Of a DNA stretch of 64,000 bases, positions 53,280 through 62,406 are shown one piece after another. The translations under genes were made by a program, and so were the position numbers. Numbering within the stretch: position 1 is the stretch's first letter; each line of letters starts with the position of its first letter. The notes under the pieces are model-generated. The model was not told the DNA's origin. It searched no databases and saw only the letters and a program-made list of their open reading frames with translations. Origin of the DNA: Caldilineaceae bacterium (GTDB lineage Bacteria > Chloroflexota > Anaerolineae > Caldilineales > Caldilineaceae); contig OY282376.1 in NCBI GenBank assembly GCA_958295845.1, forward strand, positions 5,283,022 through 5,347,021, read 5' to 3'.

Positions 53280-54947
53280 TTACTGCGCGCGCGACAGAGC
53301 GGAGTTGTACGCATCCACAATGTCCAGGGCGCCCATGCTTTCGATCGTGGAGGTAAGCTCGCCCCACGTGTCGTCATTGATTTCGATCTGCCCCTCGATC
53401 ATCTGCTGGATCGTTTCAAGCAGATAGGTGTCAATCGGGGCGCCGAGACTGGCAGCTACCTCTGCCTCCTCTTCGTTCAATACGATTGAAGGCAGGGGAT
53501 CACCGTAGGAGCCGCTGGGATTGATGAAATTATCGTCAATCCATCTCCACCCGTCCGGGAATTCCGGCGCGGGCCAGTCCGCCATCAGACCCCAGTGCGG
53601 TTCAGCCTCTGGCCACCATACGCGGGCGAGCGAGCCGATGTCATTGATGAACGCGGATTCGTTGGTCATGGCCGGCGGGGACTCGGGAACCGCGCCTGCG
53701 CAATAGTGCTTTTCCTTCAGGCTTGGATGGCGCTGAATGGTGTCCGTATAGCACTTGGTCCCGTCGGCGCGATAGGTCCAATCCACGCCCTCTTTGCCCT
53801 GGTAGATCAGGAAGCGGCCCTCGGTGCTGAACAGGTAGTCGATCAGCCACACGGCTGCTTCGATTTCTGCCTGAGAGGAGGAGGCCGAGATCACCAAGGG
53901 GTTCCCCTGCCAGACATTCGAAGGGGCGGGCCAGAGAATCTTTTCGTCGTTGACCGTCAGCGACATGACGGGGTAGAACTTGCCCTGGTCAATGCCCGCA
54001 TTGCCGACGCACGAATAGAAGTGCCAGCCCGTGTTCTCGAGAATGGCTCCCGCTTCGCAGGTACCACGCGCCAGCGCCTCCCAGTCCGGGTCGCTCATGG
54101 TTGCATACTCCGGATGCAGGACGCCGTTTTCCCACATCCAATTCATGAACTCGACCGTGCTGCGGAAGCGGTCCATCAGCGGGCCATATTCATATTGCTC
54201 GGTGTAGGGGTTGTAGTAAACGGTCAGGTCGGTTCCCAGCCATTTGGCCCAGTTGCCCGTATGGCCCGTGAAGCCGCTGCGGCTGGAGATGACAGGCTTG
54301 CCGCCTAGTTGCTCCTTCAGGCACAACATGGCACCCTGGAGATCCTCCAGCGTCAGGATGGCGTCCCAGTTGCCGTTCCACCTGTCCTCGATGATCCCAC
54401 ACTGCTCGAGCAGATCGGCCCGCAGTTGCAGCCACGGCCGGAGCTGGCGTAACCGTCTGACCTGGGGCACGGCGTAAATGTTGCCGTCGGGCGAAGTCAT
54501 CAACTTCTGCATATCGGGCTGTCTTTCCATCTCGGCCACGAGATTGGGCATATCGCCAGCCTCGATGTACTGGGTGAGCGAGACGAACAGCCCTTGCGGA
54601 CCGAACTCGTGCGCAATGTCCATCGGTGTCCCGGTCGAATCGGCCGGCAGGCCTAATTGCATGATGTCCGGCAGATCCCCGGAGGCCAGGGTGGTGGCAA
54701 TCCGCTCGCCGAGGAACTCGCGCGGGATCTGGCGGAACGCATAATTGAAGCCGGTCCGGTCGGCCAACAGTTGCATCGAGTAGGTCTCAGGCGTGATATC
54801 TCCAAAAACACCTTCGGGCGCGATCATCAACTCCAGCTCAAGGGTCTCACTTTCGACGGTCCCGGCTGGCTGTGGTACGCAGCTCACCAGGAGAATACTC
54901 AAAACAGTGAGCACGCAAACAATTGAAGGCAGGCTGAATTTCTTCAT
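53280..54947 (-). CDS. Extracellular sugar-binding lipoprotein (Lpl/YtcQ type)
   Basis: From the ATG at 54947 the protein has 555 residues. The lipobox is LLVSC with Cys23. A GAGGAG lies just before an ATG at 54953, too near to serve it, so the second ATG is preferred. It is the longer family 1 binding protein type (LplA/YtcQ), with ITPETYSMQLLADRTGFNY and GDLPDIMQLGLPAD. Both permeases of the same importer lie upstream on the same strand. A clear terminator follows the stop. Confidence 0.9.
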   Translation of the reverse strand: MKKFSLPSIVCVLTVLSILLVSCVPQPAGTVESETLELELMIAPEGVFGDITPETYSMQLLADRTGFNYAFRQIPREFLGERIATTLASGDLPDIMQLGLPADSTGTPMDIAHEFGPQGLFVSLTQYIEAGDMPNLVAEMERQPDMQKLMTSPDGNIYAVPQVRRLRQLRPWLQLRADLLEQCGIIEDRWNGNWDAILTLEDLQGAMLCLKEQLGGKPVISSRSGFTGHTGNWAKWLGTDLTVYYNPYTEQYEYGPLMDRFRSTVEFMNWMWENGVLHPEYATMSDPDWEALARGTCEAGAILENTGWHFYSCVGNAGIDQGKFYPVMSLTVNDEKILWPAPSNVWQGNPLVISASSSQAEIEAAVWLIDYLFSTEGRFLIYQGKEGVDWTYRADGTKCYTDTIQRHPSLKEKHYCAGAVPESPPAMTNESAFINDIGSLARVWWPEAEPHWGLMADWPAPEFPDGWRWIDDNFINPSGSYGDPLPSIVLNEEEAEVAASLGAPIDTYLLETIQQMIEGQIEINDDTWGELTSTIESMGALDIVDAYNSALSRAQ

Positions 54948-55070
54948 TTCCATCTCCTCTTCTGTGTATATGGCGAATGAATCTCAGACACTGGAGAGCA
55001 TAGTTTGTAGCTAAAGATCTGCTCGAAATAACCACCTCCTTCCCTTGATTCGACTATAGTGCGCCCAAGG

Positions 55071-55949
55071 TTACCCCTTTATTGCGCCGACCAGTGTGCC
55101 CTGCACAAAGTACTTTTGAACAAAGGGATATACCAGCAGAATCGGACCCAACGTTACGATGACGGTTGCCATCTTTACCTGCCTGAAAAACGACTTTGCT
55201 TGCAGAGTGTCGGCATAATTCCCCTGCACCACCTCCCCTGTGGCTCCCCGAATGAGCATCCGCCGCAGCATGATGGTCAAGGGGAACTTTTCCGAGTTGT
55301 TGAGATAGAGCAGCGGATTGAAGAAGTCATTCCAGATCGCGACGGCGACAAACAGGGCGATGGTCGCCAGGATCGGTTTGGACAGGGGCACGATGATCTG
55401 CAACAGGATGCGAAAGTCGCTGGCGCCGTCCACGCGGGCGGCGTCCTTAAGCTCGCGCGGTATCATCGAGATATTGGCGCGCACCAGGATGATAAACCAG
55501 AAGTTGAAGGCAACCGGCAGGGTGATGACCCAAAGCGTATTCAGAAGTCCATAACTCTGGTAGGCCAGGTAGGTGGGAATCAGGCCGGCAGAAAAGAAAA
55601 GCGTCAACCCCAGGATCAGACTGATCGGACCGCGCAAGCGAAAGCGCGGCTCCGAGAGCGGGTATGCCGCCAGCAAGCAGACTATCAGTGTGAACGTCGT
55701 GCCAAGCACCGTGTAGACGATCGAGTTCCGGTATGCCCGCACGACCGCATTCGCCTTCGCAATCGCCTCGTACGCATCCAGGTTGAAGCCAATTGGGAAT
55801 AACTTCACCGATTGTCTCCACACCGCTTCGCCGTCGCTCACCGAGATGGAAAAAACGTACAGCAGCGGGTAAAGCATCAGGCAGCTGAACCCGATCAGGA
55901 ACAGGTAGTTCAGGTAATCGAACAACTGCATCTTTCTCAGGGTATGCAT
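55071..55949 (-). CDS. Sugar ABC transporter permease (LplC/YtcP type)
   Basis: The 292-residue membrane protein has six hydrophobic segments and the EAA loop LKDAARVDGASDFRILLQII. The N-terminal LMLYPLLYVFSISVSDGEAV is typical of LplC-type permeases. GAGGTG precedes the ATG. It is 13 bases after the other permease, so the two are co-transcribed; the binding protein gene follows 123 bases downstream. Confidence 0.94.
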   Translation of the reverse strand: MHTLRKMQLFDYLNYLFLIGFSCLMLYPLLYVFSISVSDGEAVWRQSVKLFPIGFNLDAYEAIAKANAVVRAYRNSIVYTVLGTTFTLIVCLLAAYPLSEPRFRLRGPISLILGLTLFFSAGLIPTYLAYQSYGLLNTLWVITLPVAFNFWFIILVRANISMIPRELKDAARVDGASDFRILLQIIVPLSKPILATIALFVAVAIWNDFFNPLLYLNNSEKFPLTIMLRRMLIRGATGEVVQGNYADTLQAKSFFRQVKMATVIVTLGPILLVYPFVQKYFVQGTLVGAIKG

Positions 55950-55962
55950 GGTCTACACCTCG

Positions 55963-56952
55963 CTACCATAACCCTTCGCGGTCCTCATTGGTTCTTTTTA
56001 CGATGTAGTTGGCCGCCACCACCAAAGCAAAGGCGACGATGGAGTCGAAAAACCCAATCGCCGCGCCATAGCTGAAGTCAAACTTTATCAACCCGCGCCG
56101 GTACACATAGGTCGCAATGACGTCCGAAACACTGTAGGTGGCCGGTTGCTGCAGCAAGAACGCTCTCTCGAATCCCACCGAAACGATCGACGACACAGAG
56201 AGAATCAGCGTGACACTGATCACCGGCAGTAATCCGGGCAGCGTGACGTACTGAATACGCTGCCAGCGCGACGCGCCGTCCACGATCGCGGCTTCATACA
56301 GTTCCGGCGGAATGCCGGTCAGCGCAGCCAGGTAGATGATTGAGCCCCAGCCGATGCCTTGCCACAGGACAGAGCCAACGTACAGCGGCCGAAACCACGC
56401 CGACGAGCCCAGGATACGCCACTTTTCGCCGGTCAGGGCCACCGCTATCTGGTTGACAATGCCGTCGAAGCCAAAAAAATCATAGATCATACCGACGATC
56501 ACCACCACGGCGACGAAGTGCGGCAGGTAGCTGATCGACTGGGTCACTCGCTTGAACAGACCGTGTTGTTGTTTGACCTCGTTGAGCAACACCGCGAAAA
56601 CGATCGGCAGCGGATAGGAGATCACCAGCGTCCAGAAGCCCAGCACGACTGTATTTTTTACCACGCGGAAGAAGAAGGGGTCCTCAAAGAACTTGAAAAA
56701 GTTCTCCAACCCCACCCATTCGCTGCCCCTGATCCCGGATACGATGTTGTAGTCTTTGAAGGCGATCTGCAGGCCATACAAGGGATAGAAGCGAAAGAAG
56801 AAAAAGCCGACCAGCACGGGCAGGATCATCACATAGAGCTGCCAGTTAAGGCGGATTTCCTTCTCCAGCCGCACACGCCAGTCCTGTAGGCGTGTGCGGA
56901 GCTCGGGTCGTCCCGGAACCAGAGCAGCGCCTACTGTCACATCCTCTCCCAT
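55963..56952 (-). CDS. Sugar ABC transporter permease (LplB/YteP type)
   Basis: The 329-residue membrane protein has a long cytoplasmic N-terminus, then hydrophobic segments starting with LYVMILPVLVGFFFFRFYP, and the EAA loop LYEAAIVDGASRWQRIQYVT. FKDYNIVSGIRGSEWVGLENF is typical of YteP/LplB permeases. AAGGTG precedes the ATG. It heads the transporter operon; no ATPase gene is present. Confidence 0.94.
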   Translation of the reverse strand: MGEDVTVGAALVPGRPELRTRLQDWRVRLEKEIRLNWQLYVMILPVLVGFFFFRFYPLYGLQIAFKDYNIVSGIRGSEWVGLENFFKFFEDPFFFRVVKNTVVLGFWTLVISYPLPIVFAVLLNEVKQQHGLFKRVTQSISYLPHFVAVVVIVGMIYDFFGFDGIVNQIAVALTGEKWRILGSSAWFRPLYVGSVLWQGIGWGSIIYLAALTGIPPELYEAAIVDGASRWQRIQYVTLPGLLPVISVTLILSVSSIVSVGFERAFLLQQPATYSVSDVIATYVYRRGLIKFDFSYGAAIGFFDSIVAFALVVAANYIVKRTNEDREGLW

Positions 56953-57146
56953 GGTTACACCTTGAAACTGCTAGTGAGATTACGACTCTTGACATACGCC
57001 TGCAGGGGCTGTTTGGGGGGCTGGCCGCAAGCAGGGCTTGACATCTGACTGGTCGCCGCGCTTACGCTCCTTTGAGTATGGACTGTGAGGAGAAATTGTT
57101 GCTGCGGAATCGGAGACAAGATGTCAGACACCACATACAGGTTGGC

Positions 57147-57175
57147 AGTCTACTTGATATCCCATCCACAGTCAA
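57147..57175 (-). promoter_or_regulatory. Candidate promoter of the Lpl-type importer operon
   Basis: In the minus direction ttgact (57175-57170) and tagact (57152-57147) are separated by 17 bases. An AT-rich stretch lies directly upstream. The site is about 195 bases before the permease start. Confidence 0.4.
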
Positions 57176-57462
57176 GCATATAAAATTTAGTAGGATAACG
57201 CAGATTTGGGGTGGAAACAGTCGGGCGGGGTGATTGTGCCGGCTTCGGTTGGAATTGTTTACCGGCTCTTGGAGAGACGCAAGGCAGGCGCCAGGCCTGG
57301 CCTTACGGGGCCTTTGGGCGAATGGCGACGACGATGGGTGAGGCGCGCGAGGGCAGGCACAAGGCCTGCCCCTACCGTAGTGTTTGGGGGGCCACTGTTG
57401 GCTAGACACCTTGCTCTCGCCACCTTGCTGGGGAAGAATGAGCACGGTCGCTAGCAAGGGCG

Positions 57463-57517
57463 GGGCGTTGCGGGGGCGCAGCCCCTGCACAAGGGAGGGC
57501 CGAAGGCCCGAACGCCC
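57463..57517 (+). repeat. Structured dispersed element, copy C
   Basis: This is the best-preserved copy: outer arms gggcgtt (57463-57469) and aacgccc (57511-57517) pair fully, with the inner hairpins ggggc-gca-gcccc and gggcc-gaa-ggccc between. The drawn structure is a small cloverleaf. Confidence 0.85.
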
Positions 57518-57809
57518 AGAAGAGCAGTTTTTAGTAGGCAGTTTTTAGTTATTAGTGAATGGGCGATTTTTCAGGGATGGATGTGAGGACTGGAGACGGT
57601 CTGGTCGATACCAGGGGTACAGGAGAGTTCGCCCCCATTTTGGGAAGCACCCAAATTCAGCAGTGTATCTCTATTATTGGGCAACTACGATCTGCCCTTT
57701 CAACCGACGAAAAAAGATCCATTGAACAGGAATCGATCCATCGCCTGCAATCCTGTCCATCCACATATCTGGCCGCGCTGTGTGTATGCAAAGACAGACT
57801 CAGATGCTG

Positions 57810-58868
57810 TCAGGCAACCGGCTTCAATTCCCCTTCATAAAGAAGAGCGTCTCGTTTCGTGGCTCGGAACCGGGGCGTTTCGCCGCTCAATACGGCGATG
57901 GCATCCTTGCAGGCATCGGTGAGACAGCGGCGGTGGCAGAAATCTGTGCCGCCGGCGATATGGGGTGTCGCCAGCACGTTTGGATGACGTCGAAACCAGG
58001 CGTCCTTGGGCGGGGGTTCTGGGGCGAACACGTCGACAGACGCTGCTATCTCGCCGGCTTCAATCCGTTCCCACAACGCCTCTTGCTCGACAACCGCCAT
58101 CCGCGTCACCAGGACAAATAAGGCCCCTTTCGGCAAGGAATATATTACCTCGCGGTTGATCACCTCCAGCGTTGTCGGCAGCGGCGGCAGACCGACGACA
58201 AATATCTCCGATGACTCGGCCAATTCGGCCAGAGAGTTTGCCCGCTTGACGCCGTATTGGGAGAACACTTCGTCAGGAACAAACGGGTCATAGACGCCAA
58301 CGTCACATCTGAAGGGCGCAATCAGTTCGGCGTAGCGCCGATTGATGCTGCCCAATCCCGCCAGCCCCACCCGCCGGCCGGTCAGGTCACCGTAGACGAA
58401 GCCCGGCTTTTCCCAGGAGTCGAAGGGATGTGTCTGCCAGCCCCCTTCGCGCAACAGATACATCGATTCCGGGATGTCGCGGACCAGGTTCAGCGTCATC
58501 GCCAGCGCGAACTCTGCGACCGACGGCGTCATGCTGCGTGAAGTGTCGATAAGCGTAATGCCGCACGCATCCAGCAGGTCAAAATCGACCCAGTCGGCGA
58601 AGCGGTTGTCAAAGGTTCCGGCGAATACCTTGAGGTTTTTCGCCTGCCGCCAGTGCTCGAGTTGCATCGCCGGGCGATGCCAACAGCCAATCACCGCGCC
58701 ATCCGCTTCCTTGAGGAGGGCAAGAAACTGCTCAAAGGCAGCCGCTTCCTCACCGCTTCGTATCGCAACGATGTCAACTTGACCATGTTGCCGCAGCAGG
58801 TCGCATCCCTCACTGTGAAAATTGCTGCCGATATGGTGTTTTTCATGAAGTAACACAACGTAACGCAT
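57810..58868 (-). CDS. D-isomer-specific 2-hydroxyacid dehydrogenase family protein
   Basis: The 352-residue protein has the NAD-binding motif RRVGLAGLGSINRRYAELIAP (GxGxxx) and the catalytic arginine, glutamate and histidine set in LVTRMAVVEQEALWERI and LATPHIAGGTD. The N-terminal part carries a flavodoxin-like substrate domain. The preceding conserved VAEFALAMTLNLVRDIPES is typical. It lies after the repeat spacer, on the same strand as the importer, and may reduce or oxidise a sugar-acid intermediate. Confidence 0.92.
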   Translation of the reverse strand: MRYVVLLHEKHHIGSNFHSEGCDLLRQHGQVDIVAIRSGEEAAAFEQFLALLKEADGAVIGCWHRPAMQLEHWRQAKNLKVFAGTFDNRFADWVDFDLLDACGITLIDTSRSMTPSVAEFALAMTLNLVRDIPESMYLLREGGWQTHPFDSWEKPGFVYGDLTGRRVGLAGLGSINRRYAELIAPFRCDVGVYDPFVPDEVFSQYGVKRANSLAELAESSEIFVVGLPPLPTTLEVINREVIYSLPKGALFVLVTRMAVVEQEALWERIEAGEIAASVDVFAPEPPPKDAWFRRHPNVLATPHIAGGTDFCHRRCLTDACKDAIAVLSGETPRFRATKRDALLYEGELKPVA

Positions 58869-59358
58869 CGAGGATTCCCCCTTACAGAAACGCGGAAAGT
58901 GTAGACAAAAACAGCCTCCGACGGAGTGAAAGCGTCGAGGCAGTTATGTTCCATATGATGCAAGTTTGCAGCAGGCGCAGTGTACAGCTACGTGCCGCCC
59001 ATGTCAATCAGATCTGGGCTTTCCTCTAGACCGCCTATTCTGTGCCGCACTTTGAAATGCGTGTATAATGCAAGTCGAATAAAGTATCCTCCATGCCTTT
59101 TGATCGGACAAAACGCCAATGGAAATCGAGGGGGGGGGCGTATAGCAACTAGAGGAGAACTATTTAGACTGCCGTAGCCTGGGGAAACCAACTTTCCATA
59201 GAAAACGCACCGTCGCCGATCCAATTCTGAAAGCATATTGCGTCTGTAGATGCCTTATGCCACCATTGAAGCCATCTTATCGGCATCCTCGCCAATTTAA
59301 AACATTATAGCAACTGGTTCGGTACATTTGGCATCCCAAAATCAAGAGGTCGCCAACT
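58869..59358. other. AT-richer intergenic stretch with a G-run
   Basis: No gene is seen. A run of nine G at about 59130-59138 stands out in otherwise AT-richer DNA. From here to about 62 kb base composition is visibly lower in G and C than to the left. Confidence 0.45.
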
Positions 59359-60144
59359 ATGAACACGCCAACTGAATCTTCTGAGGTGGTCCCAATTCGG
59401 AGCTACCGAAATCCCCCTGTCGTGGAAGCATTTTGCGAAGTGTACTTCACGTCGTCCAGTTGGGATGATTCGGTTCCTGAGGAATTCTTTAAACAGATCA
59501 AAGACATGTTTCCGAGACAAGAGGAGCGGATGGTCCGACATGCTGAAATAACGGTTGATGAAGACAATGTCAAGACAGACTTGCAACATCGTCCGCCTCG
59601 CAAATTGTTCATTGCCAAGACTGGTGACGGAATTATTCAGATTACAAGAGACCTGTTCATTTTCAATCAGCTGACACCATATCGACATTTTGACGAATGG
59701 AAAGAACACCTGTTTAGGGGATTGTCCATTTATAAGAAACTAACCTCTCCTCAAAGTATCGAACGCATAGGGATTCGATATATGAATCGGTTTGAGATTC
59801 CCGGAACTGAGACTGCGATGGAAGACTATTTCACCGTCTACCCTACGATCCCGTTAGGAATGGGCAATAGACACCGTGGATTCCTTATCAGGTTCGAAAT
59901 TCCGTTAGAAGACCAGGGTCCCTCTTTGCTGTTTACGCTCAGTTCTGTTGATGCCGAAACGCGGAGTCTTGATCGGCAATCCTTCATGCTGGATTTGTAT
60001 GCGAAAATCCCGCTTGCAATTGAACCAGATGAAACTGAGTTGAAACGACATATCACGCTCGCACATAAGAATGTCGTTAAAGCGTTTGAAGGAAGCATCA
60101 CTGACAACCTACGTGCTCTATTCAACAAAAAGGAACCTACATGA
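59359..60144 (+). CDS. TIGR04255 family protein
   Basis: The 261-residue protein matches TIGR04255, a sporadically distributed family of unknown function. Its N-terminal SYRNPPVVEAFCEVYFTSSSWDD and middle IERIGIRYMNRFEIPG are typical. No catalytic motif can be named. It starts the AT-richer cassette; its stop overlaps the next start by 4 bases (ATGA), so the pair is likely co-translated. Confidence 0.85.
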   Translation: MNTPTESSEVVPIRSYRNPPVVEAFCEVYFTSSSWDDSVPEEFFKQIKDMFPRQEERMVRHAEITVDEDNVKTDLQHRPPRKLFIAKTGDGIIQITRDLFIFNQLTPYRHFDEWKEHLFRGLSIYKKLTSPQSIERIGIRYMNRFEIPGTETAMEDYFTVYPTIPLGMGNRHRGFLIRFEIPLEDQGPSLLFTLSSVDAETRSLDRQSFMLDLYAKIPLAIEPDETELKRHITLAHKNVVKAFEGSITDNLRALFNKKEPT

Positions 60145-60587
60145 TTAGAGTACCAACGATGGACGCTCAATTCGCAACCGTCGTTTCGGCACCTCCAGGC
60201 CAACATTTCTATGAGTCTCCTGAATCAAGTGAGCTTCTTGACGCTGCCAAAAGGCTTTTTGGCAGATCAGCCGGTGTTCAAGCTTCGATCGCGGATATTG
60301 AAACGCTGTTTCATGTCTTGGCAGGTGGAATCGAACAAGATTGTGCGCTTCTTTCGTCCTTACATGAGATGGAAGAACACCCCTACTTCCGGCTCGTCGT
60401 CTCTATGGGGAACGTCATGCTTCCTCTGATTCTAGGAGCAATCGAAAGTGATCCCGACATTTGGTGGTTTTCGGCTCTTCGGAAACTTACAGGAGAAAAT
60501 CCTGTGAGAGAACAACATAGAGGCATTGTCGAAAGTATGAGACGCGATTGGTTCGAATGGGCAGAAGGCGAAGGTATTCGGTGGTAG
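60141..60587 (+). CDS. Unknown 148-residue protein, cassette partner
   Basis: This helical protein has the recognisable HPYFRLVVSMGNVMLPLILGAIESDPDIWWFSALRKLTGENPV block. I know of similar unnamed proteins that sit next to DUF7689-type genes, but no function is established. It overlaps the TIGR04255 gene by 4 bases and the third gene by a few bases, so three genes form one unit. Confidence 0.75.
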   Translation: MIRVPTMDAQFATVVSAPPGQHFYESPESSELLDAAKRLFGRSAGVQASIADIETLFHVLAGGIEQDCALLSSLHEMEEHPYFRLVVSMGNVMLPLILGAIESDPDIWWFSALRKLTGENPVREQHRGIVESMRRDWFEWAEGEGIRW

Positions 60588-61051
60588 AAGAGGCTTTGGG
60601 AGAGGAGCGCTCTATACGGACTAAGTTAGAAACTCACTTCCCCAAACTTATCGGGGCCGACTATCAAGTTACGAGTCCCGAGACAAGAACTTACAACTGC
60701 ATCGCGTGGGCTGCCGGAGACGTTTCTCGTATCTGGTGGCCCGACCCTAGCTGTTATTGGCCTCCAGGCGCAAAAGTAACAGTCTCTGTTGACGCATTCA
60801 TTGATGCGTTTCAATGTCACGGATATGAAATCGTTCGAAGTACCGATCTGGAGGCAGGATTTGAAAAAATCGTATTTTTCGTGAAACAGCAGAAGCCAAC
60901 ACACGCAGCACGTCAATTGCCCGATGGGACTTGGACGAGCAAACTGGGGAGGTATGTAGACATAATGCACCCTAGCCTTGATCATATCAGCGGAAAAGAA
61001 TATGGATATCCTCTGGTCGTGATGGCTCGACCTCGAAGGTTGAGAAGCTAA
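60581..61051 (+). CDS. DUF7689-like protein, third gene of the cassette
   Basis: The protein is about 156 residues from a GTG at 60581 that overlaps the previous stop; ATG 60557 or TTG 60548 would make it longer. The pattern is YNCIAWAAGD (with a Cys and preceding Asn), WWPDPSCYWPPG, GFEKIVFFV and PTHAARQLPDGTWTSKLGR, ending in DIMHPSLDHISGKEYG. The Cys, His and Asp order is reminiscent of cysteine-peptidase-like folds, so a transferase or peptidase function is possible but untested. Confidence 0.7.
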   Translation: MVEEALGEERSIRTKLETHFPKLIGADYQVTSPETRTYNCIAWAAGDVSRIWWPDPSCYWPPGAKVTVSVDAFIDAFQCHGYEIVRSTDLEAGFEKIVFFVKQQKPTHAARQLPDGTWTSKLGRYVDIMHPSLDHISGKEYGYPLVVMARPRRLRS

Positions 61052-61202
61052 CTGAATCATCTTTCGTGAGGAAGGGTTTCGGCTCTCCTCAGTTCAGTTT
61101 GCTACTAAACCATACGAAGCCCTACCGATACGCGAACGCTTCTCATCAGTTTCCTAGATCGACTTTCCGCTTCCTTATGTTCAAGTTGTAGGGGGTAGAC
61201 AC

Positions 61203-61541
61203 ATGACGGTCCGCTTTGAAATAAGCTACGAAATCAAACAAGCCCGAGCGCGTATCAATGAAATTAAAACGCTTCAAAACGGAGAGCTTTTTTCTTTCAG
61301 TGCAGATGGCAATATATCTTTGGCTGACTACTTTGGTCCAGGTGGCGGTGGATACGAATGTACAGTGAGTATTCAGACCGAGGAAGGACGAGTAGACATA
61401 CCTGTTAAAAGTAATACTGTCTCTCTCACCGACGACACCGTCGTTCTCGACGTGCCACAGTCTGGTCGAAATATACTTAACAACATTCGGGAAGGAACAC
61501 GATTTATCTTCGCAATCCATAGACCAGCGAAAGACCAATAA
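61203..61541 (+). CDS. Unknown 112-residue protein
   Basis: The protein starts MTVRFEISYEIKQARARINE, is rich in beta-strand-type residues and has a GPGGGGYECTVSIQTE loop. No family is recognised. It lies 151 bases after the DUF7689-like gene on the same strand and shares its AT-richer codons, so it may belong to the same transferred cassette. The reading frame has no known homologue pattern, so confidence is moderate. Confidence 0.5.
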   Translation: MTVRFEISYEIKQARARINEIKTLQNGELFSFSADGNISLADYFGPGGGGYECTVSIQTEEGRVDIPVKSNTVSLTDDTVVLDVPQSGRNILNNIREGTRFIFAIHRPAKDQ

Positions 61542-62190
61542 GGATGGAGATATCGGCTAATACTTTGGCCAACACTACCAGCGTTTCCTACGTCACCAGT
61601 CCCTATCTCAACTGAACTTGAGTGGAAGTTAGTAGATGGAATCTCCCAGATAGACTTTCAAGGTTAAGCGTCCCCTGGACCTGCAACTTCAATGCACTGA
61701 GAATCATCAGATCTGTAAACACCGACACAAATGTGACACCTGTCATACGCGTCATGTTTTTCCCTTTGACCTATGGATGAATGCAAGAGGCTTCCTACCA
61801 TAGGCAAGGCAAAGGCATGAGACGATAAAGGGTTTCGGAGGGTGCATCTCAGATCTTAGGGTAGCCCAGAGTAGCGGGCTACGGATCCCAATATGGCCTT
61901 CCAGAGGAAGCCAGAAACTCTCCTCCATTTTGGGATGCCCCCGGGGGTTTGCCAAACTATAGGCCCGTCGTGATGTGCCCTGTCAACCGACGGAAATCTC
62001 CATCAGAAATCCCCTCGTGGCCCCCAATCCTGACATACCACATATTTGGCTACCGCTGACTCCAGCTGTTTGGCATAGCGGGCGCAATAACTGAATACCG
62101 AGCTAAGGTGCATATTTGAACAGTCCACCAAGCACGTGGAGGAACAGTTTCGTGGTCAGTAAGCGGCGGCGACCCACGGCAGCCTATAAG
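61542..62190. other. Intergenic stretch downstream of truncated AbiE toxin
   Basis: No intact gene is seen. From 61915 to 62060 a degenerate copy of the repeat tail at about 57590-57790 appears (ccattttgggatgc, tcaaccgacg, ccacatatttggct). A minus-strand stretch from 62040 to 62190 has short protein-like pieces, but none matches the missing C-terminus of the toxin. Confidence 0.5.
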
Positions 62191-62406
62191 TCAACTATGT
62201 GCATAGTCGCTTTCATAACCTCTTGACATCAGGGCCAGAAGTGCTGCCCCTTTCAGGATGCAACGGTCCCGCTCCACGGACTTGCCCAAGCGATAGAGAA
62301 ATCGCTCGCAGGCGTAGCGGACGAGGAACAGTTCATACTCACTGCCAACACTCCTTGCTTTGTTAAGCAGACGCGCCCTGATTGAGGCGGCAACATTGGC
62401 TGTCAT
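62191..62406 (-). pseudogene. AbiEii-like toxin, truncated after the N-terminal part
   Basis: Only 71 residues remain: an N-terminal helix set (NVAASIRARLLNKARSVGSE, YELFLVRYACERFLYRLGKS) and RDRCILKGAALLALM, which matches AbiEii-type nucleotidyltransferases up to the LKG motif. Intact proteins continue with a nucleotidyltransferase core with an RxTxDxDL motif; here the frame ends in YESDYAHS and a stop. The DxD metal residues are therefore missing and activity is unlikely. Its start overlaps the antitoxin stop by 4 bases, as in intact pairs. Confidence 0.8.

Larger units (their letters stand above)
56953..57809. repeat. 857-base spacer with dispersed repeats
   Basis: It has no gene. From 57390 to 57660 it matches the composite repeat near 24.1-24.5 kb: cactgttggctag, ggggaagaatg, the structured element, the cagtttttag runs and the tail gggatggatgtgag. 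A perfect 8-bp hairpin gggcaggc/gcctgccc at 57351-57371 adds to the structured DNA. The last 150 bases resemble 61915-62060. Short open frames here are not called. Confidence 0.75.
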
